From the NCBI GenBank assembly GCA_030998015.1, contig JARWMV010000041.1, positions 62,001-126,000 of the forward strand: a stretch of DNA of 64,000 nucleotides, given 5' to 3'. The notes beneath the pieces were generated by a model. It was not told the DNA's origin. It was given only the letters and a program-made list of their open reading frames with translations, and ran no database searches. Positions 47,750 through 59,469 of this stretch are shown here, piece by piece (the first letter of the stretch is position 1; every line of letters begins with the position of its first letter). The DNA is from Ceratorhiza oryzae-sativae. Its lineage: Eukaryota; Basidiomycota; Agaricomycetes; Cantharellales; Ceratobasidiaceae. Both the position numbers and the translations under genes were made by a program.

Positions 47750-50241
47750 GCTTTTTTTTTCTTTTTTTTCTTTTTTTGAAATCAAAATATATTTAACGTC
47801 GTTGCGGGGCTGGGCCCTATGGTGCGACGTGCATGCAAAGTACAGGAGACCTGACAGGTACGGACGAGACAGAGGCATGAGCTGGAAGGTATTTGGACTA
47901 TGTACGGCATTCTAATAGTGGGGTCATAGGATAAGAGTCATGTAGTATGGGCAGACCGTGTAAGAAGAAGAAGAGGGCAATTATCTAAGAGTGTCTTTGA
48001 AGCGGCCTGTGGCCCTGAGGAAGTCGAACAGCGGGAGGAGAGCCTCTGAAGAGCAGAAAAGGTAATCTAGGGAGAGTATCTCTAGGTCGGTGGATTCGAG
48101 GAATATATATCGTTCTGCGGCGTAGTGGGGGCAGCGAAGTATGAAGTGCGCGACCGTCTCCGGGCGACCGGGGCAATGTTCACAGTCGGGGGTCTTGCTA
48201 CATTGGATTCGGTTGAGGTGTTGGTTGAGTTGAACATTTCCGGTGATAAGTCGGAATAGTAGTACTGCCCTTGGGCGTGGAAGGTTGCGAGTGTGGTCAA
48301 GGAAGGCGAAAGGCGACAGGAGGGGGTATCTGTGGTGGTACTTCATGCCGGAGCGGGTGTTCTGCCAGTAGAGTACAGCCTCTTTCAGGTTGTCTTCTTT
48401 GATGGATCGCTTGAGTATTTCTGGGTTTCTTAGTAATGGGCGTGTGGTGAGACCGGGGGGAACGAGTCGTTGTGGGTATGTTTTCCCATAGCCGCAAGTT
48501 TTGCTTCTTTATCCGCCAGGTCATGCCCATATATCTTCGAGTGACCTGGGCACCAAAATAGTTTGATCGACACTTCTCCGGCCTTCATCCTGGCCTTCCT
48601 CAAGTTTTTCCTTGCTAAGGATACCAGCCAGGGGGCAACCCCGACAGGTTCGCCCCTCATGCCTCTGATCGCTAGTTGCCAATCCGAAAAGATAGTTGTG
48701 TCACCTGTCGTCGGGATCATCTCCGGCACCTGGAGCGCTACAAGGATGGCTACAAGCTCGGCCTCCAATGCCGAGTAGTTTCCCTGGTCTCCCAAGCGGA
48801 AGCCCGAGAGAGCCATTATCTGCTTGTTTTCTAGTGCAACCGCCGCCGCCCCGACTCCTTGTGTATGCCGCGCCCCATTTGCAAAGATCTGGGTTTGGGA
48901 CCGGTCTGACTGGACCTCCGAAATCCCTTCCACACGTGATGGGAAGGAGGGGGTGCGGGATAGTGTTCCGGCTCGTTTGGTGGCTTCTCTTTTCTCGATG
49001 GTGGAGGGGTTGCAGCCCAGGAACCGGATAATTTTCTGCAGCGGTGTGACGTGCGTGTTCCTTCCTCTCCTGTGCGCGTGGTCGACCGCTTTTGCTAGCG
49101 GGTGTCCTGGTGGCGTGGATACGAGACGAATGGCTGCACGCTGGCAGGCTTCATTGAGCAACAGGTGCATCGGGAGCAGGGAGGCGTGTGAGTCTAGTGA
49201 GTGCGCTGGGGTGGTACGAATTGCACCAAGTATTGCACGTGCTGCAGTGCTCTGGATGCGCGAGAGCCGTTTGGCAAAACCGATGGAGCTGGAGCTCTTA
49301 TGGCCTGGCCGCGGGTTCAGGGAGACCGGCGCGTACCAAACATCAGCCGCGTAGGTGAATCGCAGGACTGCTATACTGAGATAGAGTCGTCTAGCTATTG
49401 GAGCTGGGGCCCCGTACGACATCTTTGCTAGCCTGCTGAGCTGCGACGCCCACTTCATTCCCTTGGCGAGGGCTGCGTTGCATTGGCTTTTCCACCCAAG
49501 ATCTTGGTCTAGACTAACGCCGAGGAGTGTGTGCGAGTATACTGGGGTGATGACTTGGGATCCTATAGAGAGGGTCGGGCGTACTAGGGACCTTTTGAGT
49601 GAGAAGTCGATACACGCTGTCTTGTGCAGTTCGAAAGTTGAATAGAATATGACTGAGAGGGGACATCCTGGGTCGATTCCGTTCAGTACTGGGAGTGCCA
49701 CAGAGACATAGTCATCGAAAGCCAGACATGTCGTGTGCCCTTCTAGTTTTGCGAGCATCCAGTTGATGTAGACCTTAGGGACTCCTAGCAGCCGCATGTT
49801 TTCGGCTAGCCTCGTCAGGAAAAAGCCCCGGGGCAAATTTGCCCCGGTGCAGCAAACCGTGTCGGTTACATCATGTATGCGCGCGGGCTGTGTAATCTCC
49901 ACAAGTTTATCTGGTTTACCCAGGGCGAATTGGGTAAACCGCGGTAGATAACGGTGTGTTTCACCCACGGGAAGGCAAAGCGGGCAAATGTGCAAATTGG
50001 AAGTAATTTGCCCAAATTTGCCTGAGACATTTTCCCTGACGCTTTTTGGGTGCGCGTGTGGGAAAGCACCTTTGACGTCTAGGAATAGAGCCGAGGCCAC
50101 TTGGCCCCTGGACCACGCGTCTTTGACGGTTTTGACCAAGCAGTGAAGAGCGTCCGAGGTGGTCTTGCCTGGCTGGCCACCAAAGTGGTGCTTGGGGACC
50201 CAGTTGTGTGCCACGGCGAGGGTATTTACACTGCCACGCAA
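47750..50241 (-). mobile_element. 5'-truncated LINE (I/Tad-like, reverse transcriptase plus RNase H), defective
   Basis: The minus-strand coding part spans 50241-48430 (603 codons) with a frame-shifted C-terminal piece to 47981 and an A-rich 3' tail (T-rich on plus, 47750-47777). RT fragments: QPGKTTSDALHCLVKTV, ASALFLDVKGAFPHA (first catalytic Asp), MRLLGVPKVYINWML, GIDPGCPLSVIFY. RNase H: SALEAELVAILVALQ, FSDWQLAIRG (the second carboxylate position lies in FSD) and FWCPGHSKIYGHDLADKEA. The C-terminal Cys/His motif is CSKTPDCEHCPGRPETVAHF. Two lesions stand out: the YxDD-bearing segment after CPLSVIFY is deleted (FYSTF joins ELHKTA near 49635), and about 200 bases are inserted in frame after the first RT block. 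The element is therefore inactive. The 5' end meets another small element at 50235. Confidence 0.88.
49826..50024. mobile_element. MITE-like insertion inside the LINE
   Basis: About 200 bases interrupt the conserved RT coding region between SVREN and RLAENMRLLG yet remain open in frame. Ends carry the inverted repeat GGCAAATTTG (49832-49841) / CAAATTTGCC (50013-50022). Inside, GGTTTACCCA and TGGGTAAACC form a 10-bp stem, flanked by TTATCT/AGATAA. Boundaries are approximate and no target duplication was identified. Confidence 0.55.
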
Positions 50242-50437
50242 AATGATTGACCCATCTGACAGAAAATCGACGTCCTCGCTCTGCGCCCCTAACGATTACG
50301 ATTCATGTACATACGAGACCGCGAATACAATGTAGACTACTATAGAGTCCGAACGCAAAAAGAAATAGAAAAATCGATAAGCGGAGTGTTGAGAAATAAA
50401 TGAAAAAGGTTTGGGTCTGGGTCAATCATTTTGCATG
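50235..50437. mobile_element. Small MITE-like element (203 bp)
   Basis: 20-bp terminal inverted repeats at 50235-50254 and 50418-50437 match at 19 of 20 positions (CAyGCAAAATGATTGACCCA). Non-coding interior. It abuts the truncated 5' end of the LINE. No clear target-site duplication. Confidence 0.65.
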
Positions 50438-50545
50438 ATGTAATCAAAAGCCAATCCCTATTTCTCTCCTCAACTCCTTGCCACTTACCAGTGTGTATTT
50501 CTTTGATTTTTCTGTATCATGGTGGCTGCAATTTTGTTACAGGTC

Positions 50546-51847
50546 AGGGTACACTAGAATATCTAGAGCTTAAGTGAATGTAGATATGTTAGTATACACT
50601 AATTGTACTTAATACTTCTTAGACTAGAGTAAGAAGGCTCAAAGTAGTTGCAATGTGATCAAGTAACACTCAAGATAGTCTTAATCTTTCACAGTGTAAA
50701 CTGACTAATTTATAGGTATAAAGAGCAAGACTACTATGGTCAGGTTCCCTTAGATATCTTAAATGTAGTTCAGCCCTAGTTGCTTGGACTAACTGATACT
50801 AATCTTAATACTAGACTTAAGTGATAGCTTATAGGATAGATGGTGGGCTGCCTAATGTGTGTACTTCCTCGGCTACAGGTACTTAGATTTCCTCTAATAG
50901 CTGGTACTTAATGTCACACTCAATCAGGCAATATTGTATCCTTATATAACTCTGTATATAAGATACAATGAATCAGACAGTATATAACTAATATGGTACT
51001 TTATTCCTCAGTACTAGTTATATAAGAAATCACACACAGACAAGAGAAATAGAAAGAGAAAAGAAACCAATAACTGGTCTGGGTTGAGTCAGAGTAGGAA
51101 GAGGAGGTGGTCTGGAAGGGCCTCAGAGGGGGTCCTTTTATACCCTGAGGAGGGCATTCCAGAGCCAAATAGATACATGCATGCCAGTGCAATCATCAAA
51201 AGAGGGTACTGCTACACTTGGGGTACACCCTAGCCCAGTATAGGATAAGAGAGTAAAGACAGGGTGTGGATTGAAGGCATTGATGCATCTGAGACCTGCT
51301 ATTGGCTTGTAGATCATATTATCATAGTATATACATGTAATGAACAGAGGCTACATCTCAGTGAGTCATAAAGTGAGTCAGAGAAGCTTCTGGATCAATT
51401 TGGAAGGCTCTTCTGACTCACTGGAGTCATTAGATCTTGATTGATGGTCCAGTAAGATTCTAATGATCTTTGGGCCATTCCAGCACAAGGATCCAGTGGA
51501 TTGCAACAATCTTTGGGCAGCAGATACTGCCAAAGATTAGCTATTGATAGAACACAAAATTGCTTTGATAGCATAAGCAGTTGCTGAGATATGAGCAATG
51601 TGATGTTGTAATCAATATCTCCTGATACAAGGAAATATCACAACCTCTGTATCTCTCTGAAATCTTATTGTAAAAACTTAATAAAATATGCATTGGAAAG
51701 CGAGAAATTTTTACTATTTAATAGAACTGAAAATAGTACAATTTGGAGGGCATACAAATTCAAGTATTTCACAAATTACTTACTGAGGCATTGCTTGAGG
51801 TTGGCAGAGCAGACTAAAATAATAGAAAATGTTAGTAATCCATAACA
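50546..51847 (-). repeat. Left arm of large inverted LTR-like repeat
   Basis: About 1.3 kb, reverse complement of the right arm at 53533-55207 minus the solo LTR. On the minus strand it carries a TATAAAAGG box (around 51142-51134) and an AATAAAG signal (around 51005), so it looks like a long terminal repeat. The site where the right arm holds a solo LTR is empty here (single CTTAC near 51451). Confidence 0.85.
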
Positions 51848-52830
51848 GCACTGGCCCCACTGGTGCCTCCTGTGTTGGGCCCCTTGCAGGGCCCACATAC
51901 ATACTTGGGAGTGACCCAAGACCTCCCCATGAACCTGCATGGGAGTGCTGTGTATCATGGCTATACTCCAAGGCTGCATATAGGCTGATACCAGAGGTTG
52001 TGCTGGTACCCCTGGGCCAGCTGGGAGCCTTGGGAGAGCCCAAGATGGACCCCTCAAGTGGTCTGAAGTGCAGACTGACAGATGAGTTGCACTTGAGCCA
52101 GGAACTTATGAGTGGGGTGTGGCTCAGCTAGATGCAGTAGCATCTAGGGATATATTCAGTGATCCACTGAATGTGACTGTTATTATGGATGAGATGTGTG
52201 TTAATGCATTATATTTCCTGACTCTCAAGTTGGTAACTCCCCTCCAAGTCATACAATGGCTCTGGAGGACTCTCCATCTCCCCCAGTCAATTGCCTGGGT
52301 CACATTCAAGCTGTTCTATCAACAGCAGGTGCAACATACTGTTGCCACCCAACAATTGGCTGACCTAGCCAACTCCCCTGGAGTCCTGGAGGACATTGTG
52401 TTGTTTGCCCAGATGGCAACAGCTCCAGGTCAGGTTTCACCTGTGCAGTGAAACTTCATATTCTGTATGTGACAATCATTTGCAATCCATGACTTGGAAC
52501 AGATGAGCTGGGCTGACCCTGGCCAAACCCTTTGGTGCTGGTCTATCCCAGCATTCCTGGCCCCATCACTGACTGCACATATGCAGTCTGAAATCCTCTG
52601 TGTGGACTTGTTGCATGGCAATATAGGCAGCATATATGTTGCCTGGATCCTGGAAAATGCCTGGGCAATGTTCTTGCTGTGTTTTACCACAGCTCTCTCC
52701 ATCTGGGGACTGGAGGATGTGCTGTCTAGCTTGTCCACACCAGTGATTGCTGGTGCTGCTATGCCTGCCTCATCAGTACAGCCAACAGATGACATTATGG
52801 ACTCTGCCAATTGAGTCCTGAGGGGGAGGA
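51848..52830 (+). pseudogene. Retroelement-like coding remnants inside the inverted arms
   Basis: Three overlapping or adjacent open frames (to 52131, 52119-52451, 52494-52814) appear to be one broken coding region. For example the first frame runs past SQELMSG into a stop, while GTG-GCT-CAG continues as AQLDAVASRD in another frame. The protein is unrecognised. The last frame ends just before the purine-rich tract GAGGGGGAGGA, a typical plus-strand primer site next to a 3' LTR, so it may be the end of an LTR-retrotransposon polyprotein. Low CpG. Confidence 0.45.
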
Positions 52831-53022
52831 TGTAAGGATAGTGGTCACATGACCACTTTTACTTGATATATGTGTCATCTTTCCAATGTATGAGGGCTTG
52901 CTTTGTTTTTACTACCACATTATTGTCACTTGAGTGAATACTATACTATGTATATGTGTTCTATCACCATGTGAAGTGATTAAGACTATTAAGTACAGTT
53001 TATTGAGGGCAAAGCCCTTACA
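52831..53022 (+). repeat. Candidate short LTR (192 bp)
   Basis: Begins TGTAAGG directly after the polypurine tract AGGGGGAGGA and ends CCTTACA, giving the TG...CA form with 7-bp inverted ends. No second copy lies in the window, so the call rests on structure only. Confidence 0.5.
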
Positions 53023-53532
53023 CAGAGGCAGCAGGAGTGGATGAAATAGCTAAAAGAGGAAAGGGGATAGACAAATATGGGTGCTCTTGATGCCAGGATT
53101 TTCACTCTCAAATGCTGTGGTTGCTCTGCCACCTAGTGTTGGACAATGACTACTACTAATCAACAAGCCATTGACAGGTGTGATATAGAGTGTCTTCTTT
53201 GCAAGCAGGTGGTTCACTGACTACAACATGTTTGGTGATGGACAAGAGTCCTAGGGGTGGGTGATAGGAACCATCTGCCTTGTAGACACCTGTTACTGGA
53301 TAGTCTCTTTCTGCTTTTGACTATTATGCAGTCCAAGTCCTTCTCCTGTTCACAGTAGGCTAGTACAGGGGTGCTTCCCAACTCCTGAAGGGTACAAAGA
53401 ACTCAACCTAATGTCAGAGCCAACAACCTGAACAACAATGCCAAATGCTGGTGAGGTGATGGCAAACCTATAGGCTATGACAGCCAAAGGTCTAACTGCA
53501 ACACCTAGAAGAGAACATACAGTGAAAGGTGT
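53023..53532. other. Spacer inside the inverted-arm structure
   Basis: CpG-poor DNA with no open frame of note, between the candidate LTR and the right arm. Probably decayed retroelement internal sequence. Confidence 0.4.
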
Positions 53533-55207
53533 TATGGATCACTAACATTTTTCTATTATTTTAGTCTGCTCTGCCAACCTCAAGAAATGCCTCTGTAAGT
53601 AATTTGTGAAATACTTGAATTTGTATGCACTCCAAATTGTACTATTTTCCATTCCATTAAATAGTACAAATTTTCCACTTTCCAATGCATATTTTATTAA
53701 GTTTTTACAATAAGATTTCAGAGAGATACAGAGGTTGTGATATTTCCTCTTATCAGGAGATATTGATTACAACATTGCACTGCTCATATCTTGGCAACTG
53801 CTTATGCTATCAAAGCAATGTTATGCTCTATCAATAGCTAATCTTTGGTGGTATCTGCTGCCCAAAGATCCTTGTGATCCACCAGATCCTTGCACCAGAA
53901 CAGCCTGAAGATCATTAGAATCTTACTGTCACAAGCTGACACACATATATCCACTCTATAATATTTTCTTGATTTATTACATTTTATGAGATCCTTTCAA
54001 AAACATACTTGCCTTTTATGGTATATCTGTGTCATGTGATTCAGGGGATGTTCCAGACTGATAACCAAGATGTATTTCAACTCTGATGTGAAATTCCACA
54101 GTTCTGCAGCTGCTTCTATTGCTTCTATCTCTTATCAGTCATGACTCACTGTACAGACTTGTTTGTTATGATGTGGCTCATATCATGTATATAAACTGGG
54201 TCAAGTTCACAGAGGACTCCTCAAGAACTTGACCTCTCATTGAATACAAGTTCTTTCTTTCTTACTATTTTCCTTGTTGCCTGACTTGTTGTTGTTGACA
54301 CTTACTGGACCATCAATCAAGATCTAATGACTCCAGTGAGTCAGAAGAGCCTTCCAAATTGATCCAGAAGCTTCTCTGACTCACTTTATGACTCACTGAG
54401 ATGTAGCCTCTGTTCATTACATGTATATACTATGATAATATGATCTACAAGCCAATAGCAGGTCTCAGATGCATCAATGCCTTCAATCCACACCCTGTCT
54501 TTACTCTCTTATCCTATACTGGGCTAGGGTGTACCCCAAGTATAGCAGTACCCTCTTTTGATGATCACACTGGCATGCATGTATCTATTTGGCTCTGGAA
54601 TGCCCTCCTCAGGGTATAAAAGGACCTCCTCTGAGGCCCTTCCAGACCACCTCCTCTTACTCAACCCAGACTGGTTATCAGTTTCTTTTCTCTTTCTATT
54701 TCTCTTGTCTGTGTGTGATTTCTTATATAACTAGTACTGAGGAATAAAGTACCATATTAGTTATATACTGTCTGATTCATTGTATCTTATATACAGAGTT
54801 ATATAAGGATACAATATTGCCTGATTGAGTGTGACATTAAGTACCAGCTATTAGAGGAAATCTAAGTACCTGTAGCTGAGGAAGTATATGCATTAGGCAG
54901 CCCACCATCTATCCTATAAGCTATCACTTAAGTCTAGTATTAAGATTAGTATCAGTTAGTCCAAGCAACTAGGGCTGAACTACATTTAAGATATCTAAGG
55001 GAACCTGACCATAGTAGTCTTGCTCTTTATACATATAAATTATTCCGTTTACACTGAGAAAGATTAAGACTACCTTGAGTGTTACTTGATCACATTGCAA
55101 CTACTTTGAGCCTTCTTACTCTAGTCTAAGAAGTATTAAGTACAATTAGTGTATACTAACATATCTACATTCACTTAAGCTCTAGATATTCAAGTGTACC
55201 CTGACCC
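53533..55207 (+). repeat. Right arm of large inverted LTR-like repeat
   Basis: Reverse complement of 50546-51847 but interrupted by a solo LTR at 53927-54300. It contains TATAAAAGG at 54615-54623 and AATAAAG near 54743 and ends GTACCCTGACCCATAACA. Promoter and polyadenylation signals inside the repeat support an LTR identity. Confidence 0.85.
53927..54300 (+). mobile_element. Solo LTR of the Gypsy family, 5-bp TSD
   Basis: 374 bases starting TGTCACAAGCTGAC and ending TTGTTGTTGACA. It is flanked by identical CTTAC at 53922-53926 and 54301-54305. The same LTR occurs at 58612-58985 and, inverted, at 59470-59843 next to the Gypsy coding region. A solo LTR forms by recombination between the two LTRs of a full element. 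Confidence 0.93.
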
Positions 55208-56040
55208 ATAACAAAAGGGTAGGATGCAACAACATGCAGGGAGGTGTAAGGGGTGCACTTGACCTAAAGAGTGTCAAGGCCTAGACCATGACACAGAATT
55301 TATTATGAATTTTCCACATTTTACTTTCTTCTCTTTTTATGCTTTTTTTGGACAAGCCCTGTTTAATCAGATATATGCATAGAATTACTTACATAAGATC
55401 ACATGACCTTGTTGTTGTTATCCTCTGTTTGTACCTTCCAGATTAGTCTGTTATGTGGCACCATTTCTGATATTGTACAATTCACTATCACACCATCCAT
55501 GTATTTGTTATAGACATTGTATGAATATATAAAGGGAGAGTCTGAGGGCCTTAAGCCTCAGAACTTGGCCTCCTGTCATATTTGATCTACTACCTGTGTG
55601 ACCCATAAGTCCATAGTCCTTGCCCAGTCTTCTTAAGGACAAGTGCACTAACTACATACTCCACATCTTATCACAACCCTCCTCCTTGTCACACATCTAC
55701 CCCTCAGTGTTGTAACTTAGGTCTCCAGCACTGTCACCCATAGACCTGTCATTGTCCTCTTAGGTGTTTGACTCATCCTCTCAGTTGTATCTCTGACAAA
55801 GAGGTCTGGGCAGGAACTGCTAGGCTTGGTGACCACACAGGTAGAGGGGATGTTTGATAGGAGGTCAAGTTCTGAGGCTTAAGGCTCTCAGACTCTCCCT
55901 TATATATTCAGCAAGAGGCAGTACATGTGAAATATGGAATTGTATGATCTACAAGAGTGGTGCCATGTCAATCAGAATATTCTGGAATACATCAACAGCA
56001 GTCAACAACAACAAGGTCACATGACATGGTCTCATGTGTG
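55208..56040. other. LTR-like inverted fragments
   Basis: Two segments of about 170 bases, 55405-55580 and 55853-56017, are imperfect reverse complements. The left one contains TATATAAAGGG and the shared block CTTAAGCCTCAGAACTTG. They look like pieces of another LTR in inverted orientation around 270 bases of unrelated DNA. No gene. Confidence 0.6.
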
Positions 56041-57076
56041 ATGACAACCACCACCATGACTGACAACCCTAGCAATATTGCCAGGAATGTACCCAATGTC
56101 TCTAGCTTGACCCTGCTTAGATCTGCTGTTTCTACACCCCCTTCTGCACCTGTATCTATTGCTGCTACTCATCACCTCAAAAATGCCAAAAAACAACTAA
56201 ATATTTCTCTGTCTCAACAGTCCAACCTCTCTTCCCTCTCCAGTCTTGCCTCCTCTCAGTTATCCATCAGTTCTCCCACACTGCCTGCAGGTACCCCCTC
56301 TCAAGACCCCACTGCCAAGAAACAAACCCACATCTCAGAGTATACACACCAATTCCCACTTGACTTGGGGGGCAACATCACCTCCCAATACTTCAACCAA
56401 ACCATGGAAGATGTTAAGGACATGTGCAAGGTCTGTCAGTATTTTGCCAACATCCCTACCACCCAGGCCACCGCAGTTGCTGAAAGCCCTGCTTCTCCTC
56501 ACCCAGAGGTCAGCACAGCCAATACCCCTAGACCCATCACCTGCTCCATGATGAGGTCCACAAATGGGCCTTTTGTACTCACACCCCCCTCACCCAGCAC
56601 AGGCACCAAACATTGCAGATGATCCTCCACTTGCAAGAATACAGGCTTTGGCTCACCCTCTCTAAAATGCTTGCAGTCTGTGTCCATTGAGGCTACACAT
56701 GCACTCAATGCCTTTGCTGAATCCAAACACAAAGCCTGACATAGCAACAGTGACAACACCCCTACAGGCACTCTGGCCACTGCAGCTGTCCCTCTCCTGC
56801 CCTTGAATGCCTCACACACCACATATGGCACCCCCCTGGTCTTTGACTTTGCAGACATGTCTGAACCCATGGACATCCAAATGGGGGAAACCAACACACC
56901 CCAACCTCCAAGTGAAGCCAAGCACTTGACCAGCCAACAACCCAACACTTTGTCATGTACACTGGGCCTTGTCCTAAGGCTGGATAACAAATATACTCCC
57001 CCCCATGCAAACTCTGCTGAGGGTGCAACTCCTCCCCATCTGCACTCTTGGAGACTTCCAGTGCATCTGATTATGC

Positions 57077-57188
57077 TAGGGATGCTGTGCCAGAATGAAT
57101 TCTAAATTCTGGCAGGTGCAGGAATATACAAATTGTAATTGCAGGAATGAAGACTATTACAAAAATCTATTCTGGCACAGCATCCCTA
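57077..57188. mobile_element. hAT-type MITE (112 bp) with 8-bp TSD
   Basis: Perfect 20-bp terminal inverted repeats (TAGGGATGCTGTGCCAGAAT and its complement) flanked by GATTATGC on both sides (57069-57076, 57189-57196). The 8-bp duplication is the hallmark of hAT elements. It has no coding capacity and is inserted in the LINE ORF1. Confidence 0.95.
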
Positions 57189-58611
57189 GATTATGCTATC
57201 CTCCCACCCCCAATATAAGGTGGGTCAAGAATGGGTACTCCTGACCCCCTCTTCAACATAGCCTGGGGCACCATCCTGCAGATTGTTGAAGCATGCAAGG
57301 AGGCCACCACAATGGTCCAGGCAGCCAAAGCCAACAAGGACACCCAGCTTATGTTCAACCCATCCTGCACCTTCTCCTTTAATCTCATGGAGAAGATATT
57401 TGGCAACTTGGACAGGTTCTTCTGCATATACCTGAATGCCATCATTAAACACCATGATGATAACCCCCTCATCCCCAAGGCCAAGGAGGACTTTGTCATG
57501 TTCATCCTGAGCATACAAAATACAACAGCAGACTTTGTCTGCAAAATGGACCAAATACTATCTCACTATAAGGATGAAGCTAGGTTTCACCATATCCCCC
57601 CTCCACCTTCCCTACATGCAGAGCCCACCCCCATCTGCAACCCTCCTGACATTGTCATGTTCACTGAACTTGTTAATGCTGTTAGGGACATTTCCACAAA
57701 ACTTAACAAGATTGACCAACGCTCAAAAGGCAAACCAAACTTGGAACCAATTCCAGCCTGCTCACTGTGCCTGGTAACCAACCTACACCTATACACAGAT
57801 GACCTGGCCCCATCAAACTGGACAGACCCCATTGAGGACTGGAGCCAAGAGGAAACTAACAGCCCAGCCACCTGACATACTCAAGACACTTGGGCATCTG
57901 CCTATGCCCCCACATCCACACCCAAGACCATCCTCAAGAGGCTGGTAGATCCCAACACAACAACCCCAAATACAACCAATAACTCAGGACTGTTGAGGAG
58001 ACAGGGAAAAACCAAGTTCAACCTGGTCCCAGTAGAGACAGTTTTAGCCACAGGGCCCGTGTACAAACCTGTGCTCCAGACTAATGCCAAAACCTCCCCT
58101 ATCAAGGTAGATGGGAAAAAAATTGCCAAGGCACTTGAGAACAGCTGCATGCTCAACACCTGCTTTGTCATCAACCTCAAAGGCACCCAGACAAGTGTAG
58201 ATGTACATGCACCAGAATGTGTAATTGCCAGCTGCATCCATCCTGCCATCCTCAAGGCCCCAAAACTCACATTACACAGTGTCAAATACAACTGCACAGG
58301 CAACATCATATTTTCATTTATGCACAGCACCACCCTAGCAGACTTCCTGGTTGCAGCTCTGGAAATCAAGCACTTACTCACATCCCTGAATCCACCCCAG
58401 TATAAAAGGATGTCCTGTGGTCCAAAGTGGTTGTTGCCTGCATCCCCACTGGGCTCAATGATGATGGCACAGGGTCAAGGTATTCCAACAATGACCTCCT
58501 TGCTGAACTTTGCACCTGTAACCCACACATTGCTGACCTTTCAATTACCACACAGCCATGCTGGATCACTAGAGCCAAAAACATGCACAAATTGGAATCA
58601 TTGTTCATGTT

Positions 58612-58985
58612 TGTCACAAGCTGACATGCATATATCCACTCTATAATATTTTCTTGATTTATTACATTTTATGAGATCCTTTCAAAACATACTTGCCTTT
58701 TATGGTATATCTGTGTCATGTGATTCAGGGGATGTTCCAGACTGATAACCAAGATGTATTTCAACTCTGATGTGAAATTCTGCAGTTCTGCAGTTGCTTC
58801 TATTGCTTCTATCTCTTATTGGTCATGACTCACTGTACAGACTTGTTTGTTATGATGTGGCTCATATTATGTATATAAACCAGGTCAAGTTTGCAGAGGA
58901 CTCCTCAAGAACTTGACCTCTCATCGAATACAAGTTCTTTCTATTCTTACTATTTTCCTTGTTGCCTGACTTGTTGTCATTGACA
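58612..58985 (+). mobile_element. Solo LTR of the Gypsy family, 5-bp TSD
   Basis: 374 bases, TGTCACAAGC...CATTGACA, flanked by ATGTT at 58607-58611 and 58986-58990. Removing it with one TSD copy rejoins the LINE ORF1 frame (LESLFMF followed by AFKDPDST), which proves it is a later insertion. Confidence 0.95.
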
Positions 58986-59469
58986 ATGTTTGCCTTCAAA
59001 GACCCAGACAGCACCATACTGCCATGATTCCTCAAACTCAAGACTTGCATGTTTGGCAAAGTCACCCCAACCAGCCACATGCAAGATCAACCCTTACTCA
59101 GGGAGTGCAACTGATGTCTCACTCTTGACCACAACAAATCCAGCTGCTGGCATGCCTTTAGATGCAACTTCTGCACTGGCAGTCACTCCACATCAAACCA
59201 CAGCAAGAAGTGTAAACTGTGCATTGATGCTGACATTCCCCTGCTTAACAGGTGCCCCCACCCAACCAAATGTGTCAACTGCAGTGGCATGCACAAGGCC
59301 TCAGACCTGGTGTGCCCCAAATGCTCTGAATACCACAAGCTGCTCACTAAAGGACAAATTGCACAAACCATTTGTGAAAGCCTTGCCAACCCTGTGCCCC
59401 TCACAGGCACAACAACAATGGTGACCCCTAACCTGGGTGCAGCTCGCACCCCCTATGCCACCCCATTGG

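Larger units (their letters stand above)
56041..59469 (+). pseudogene. LINE ORF1 (gag-like, CCHC zinc knuckles), broken
   Basis: Plus-strand ORF1-like protein of a second LINE, start taken at MTTTTMTDNPSN. Coding continues through several stops: a Ser/Thr/Pro-rich N-terminus, a helical part (NIAWGTILQIVEACKEA, NLDRFFCIYLNAIIKHH), a nucleic-acid-binding-like region ending ITTQPCWITRA, then a knuckle region with CNWCLTLDHNKSSC, CNFCTGSHSTSNHSKKC and CVNCSGMHKASDLVC. It is interrupted by a 112-bp MITE (57077-57188), a solo LTR (58612-58985) and the Gypsy element from 59470. In-frame stops at about 56620, 56738 and 57873 are TGA, replaceable by CGA. ORF2 (endonuclease/RT) would lie beyond the Gypsy element, outside the window. 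Confidence 0.75.

Noticed and set aside
47740..47780. T-rich tract as a transcription terminator
   Set aside because: In minus orientation it is the A-rich 3' tail of the LINE, which explains it fully.
52119..52814. Plus-strand frames as genuine host genes
   Set aside because: They lie between inverted LTR-like arms, end at a polypurine tract before an LTR-like repeat, and are broken by frame changes, so they are better seen as retroelement remnants.
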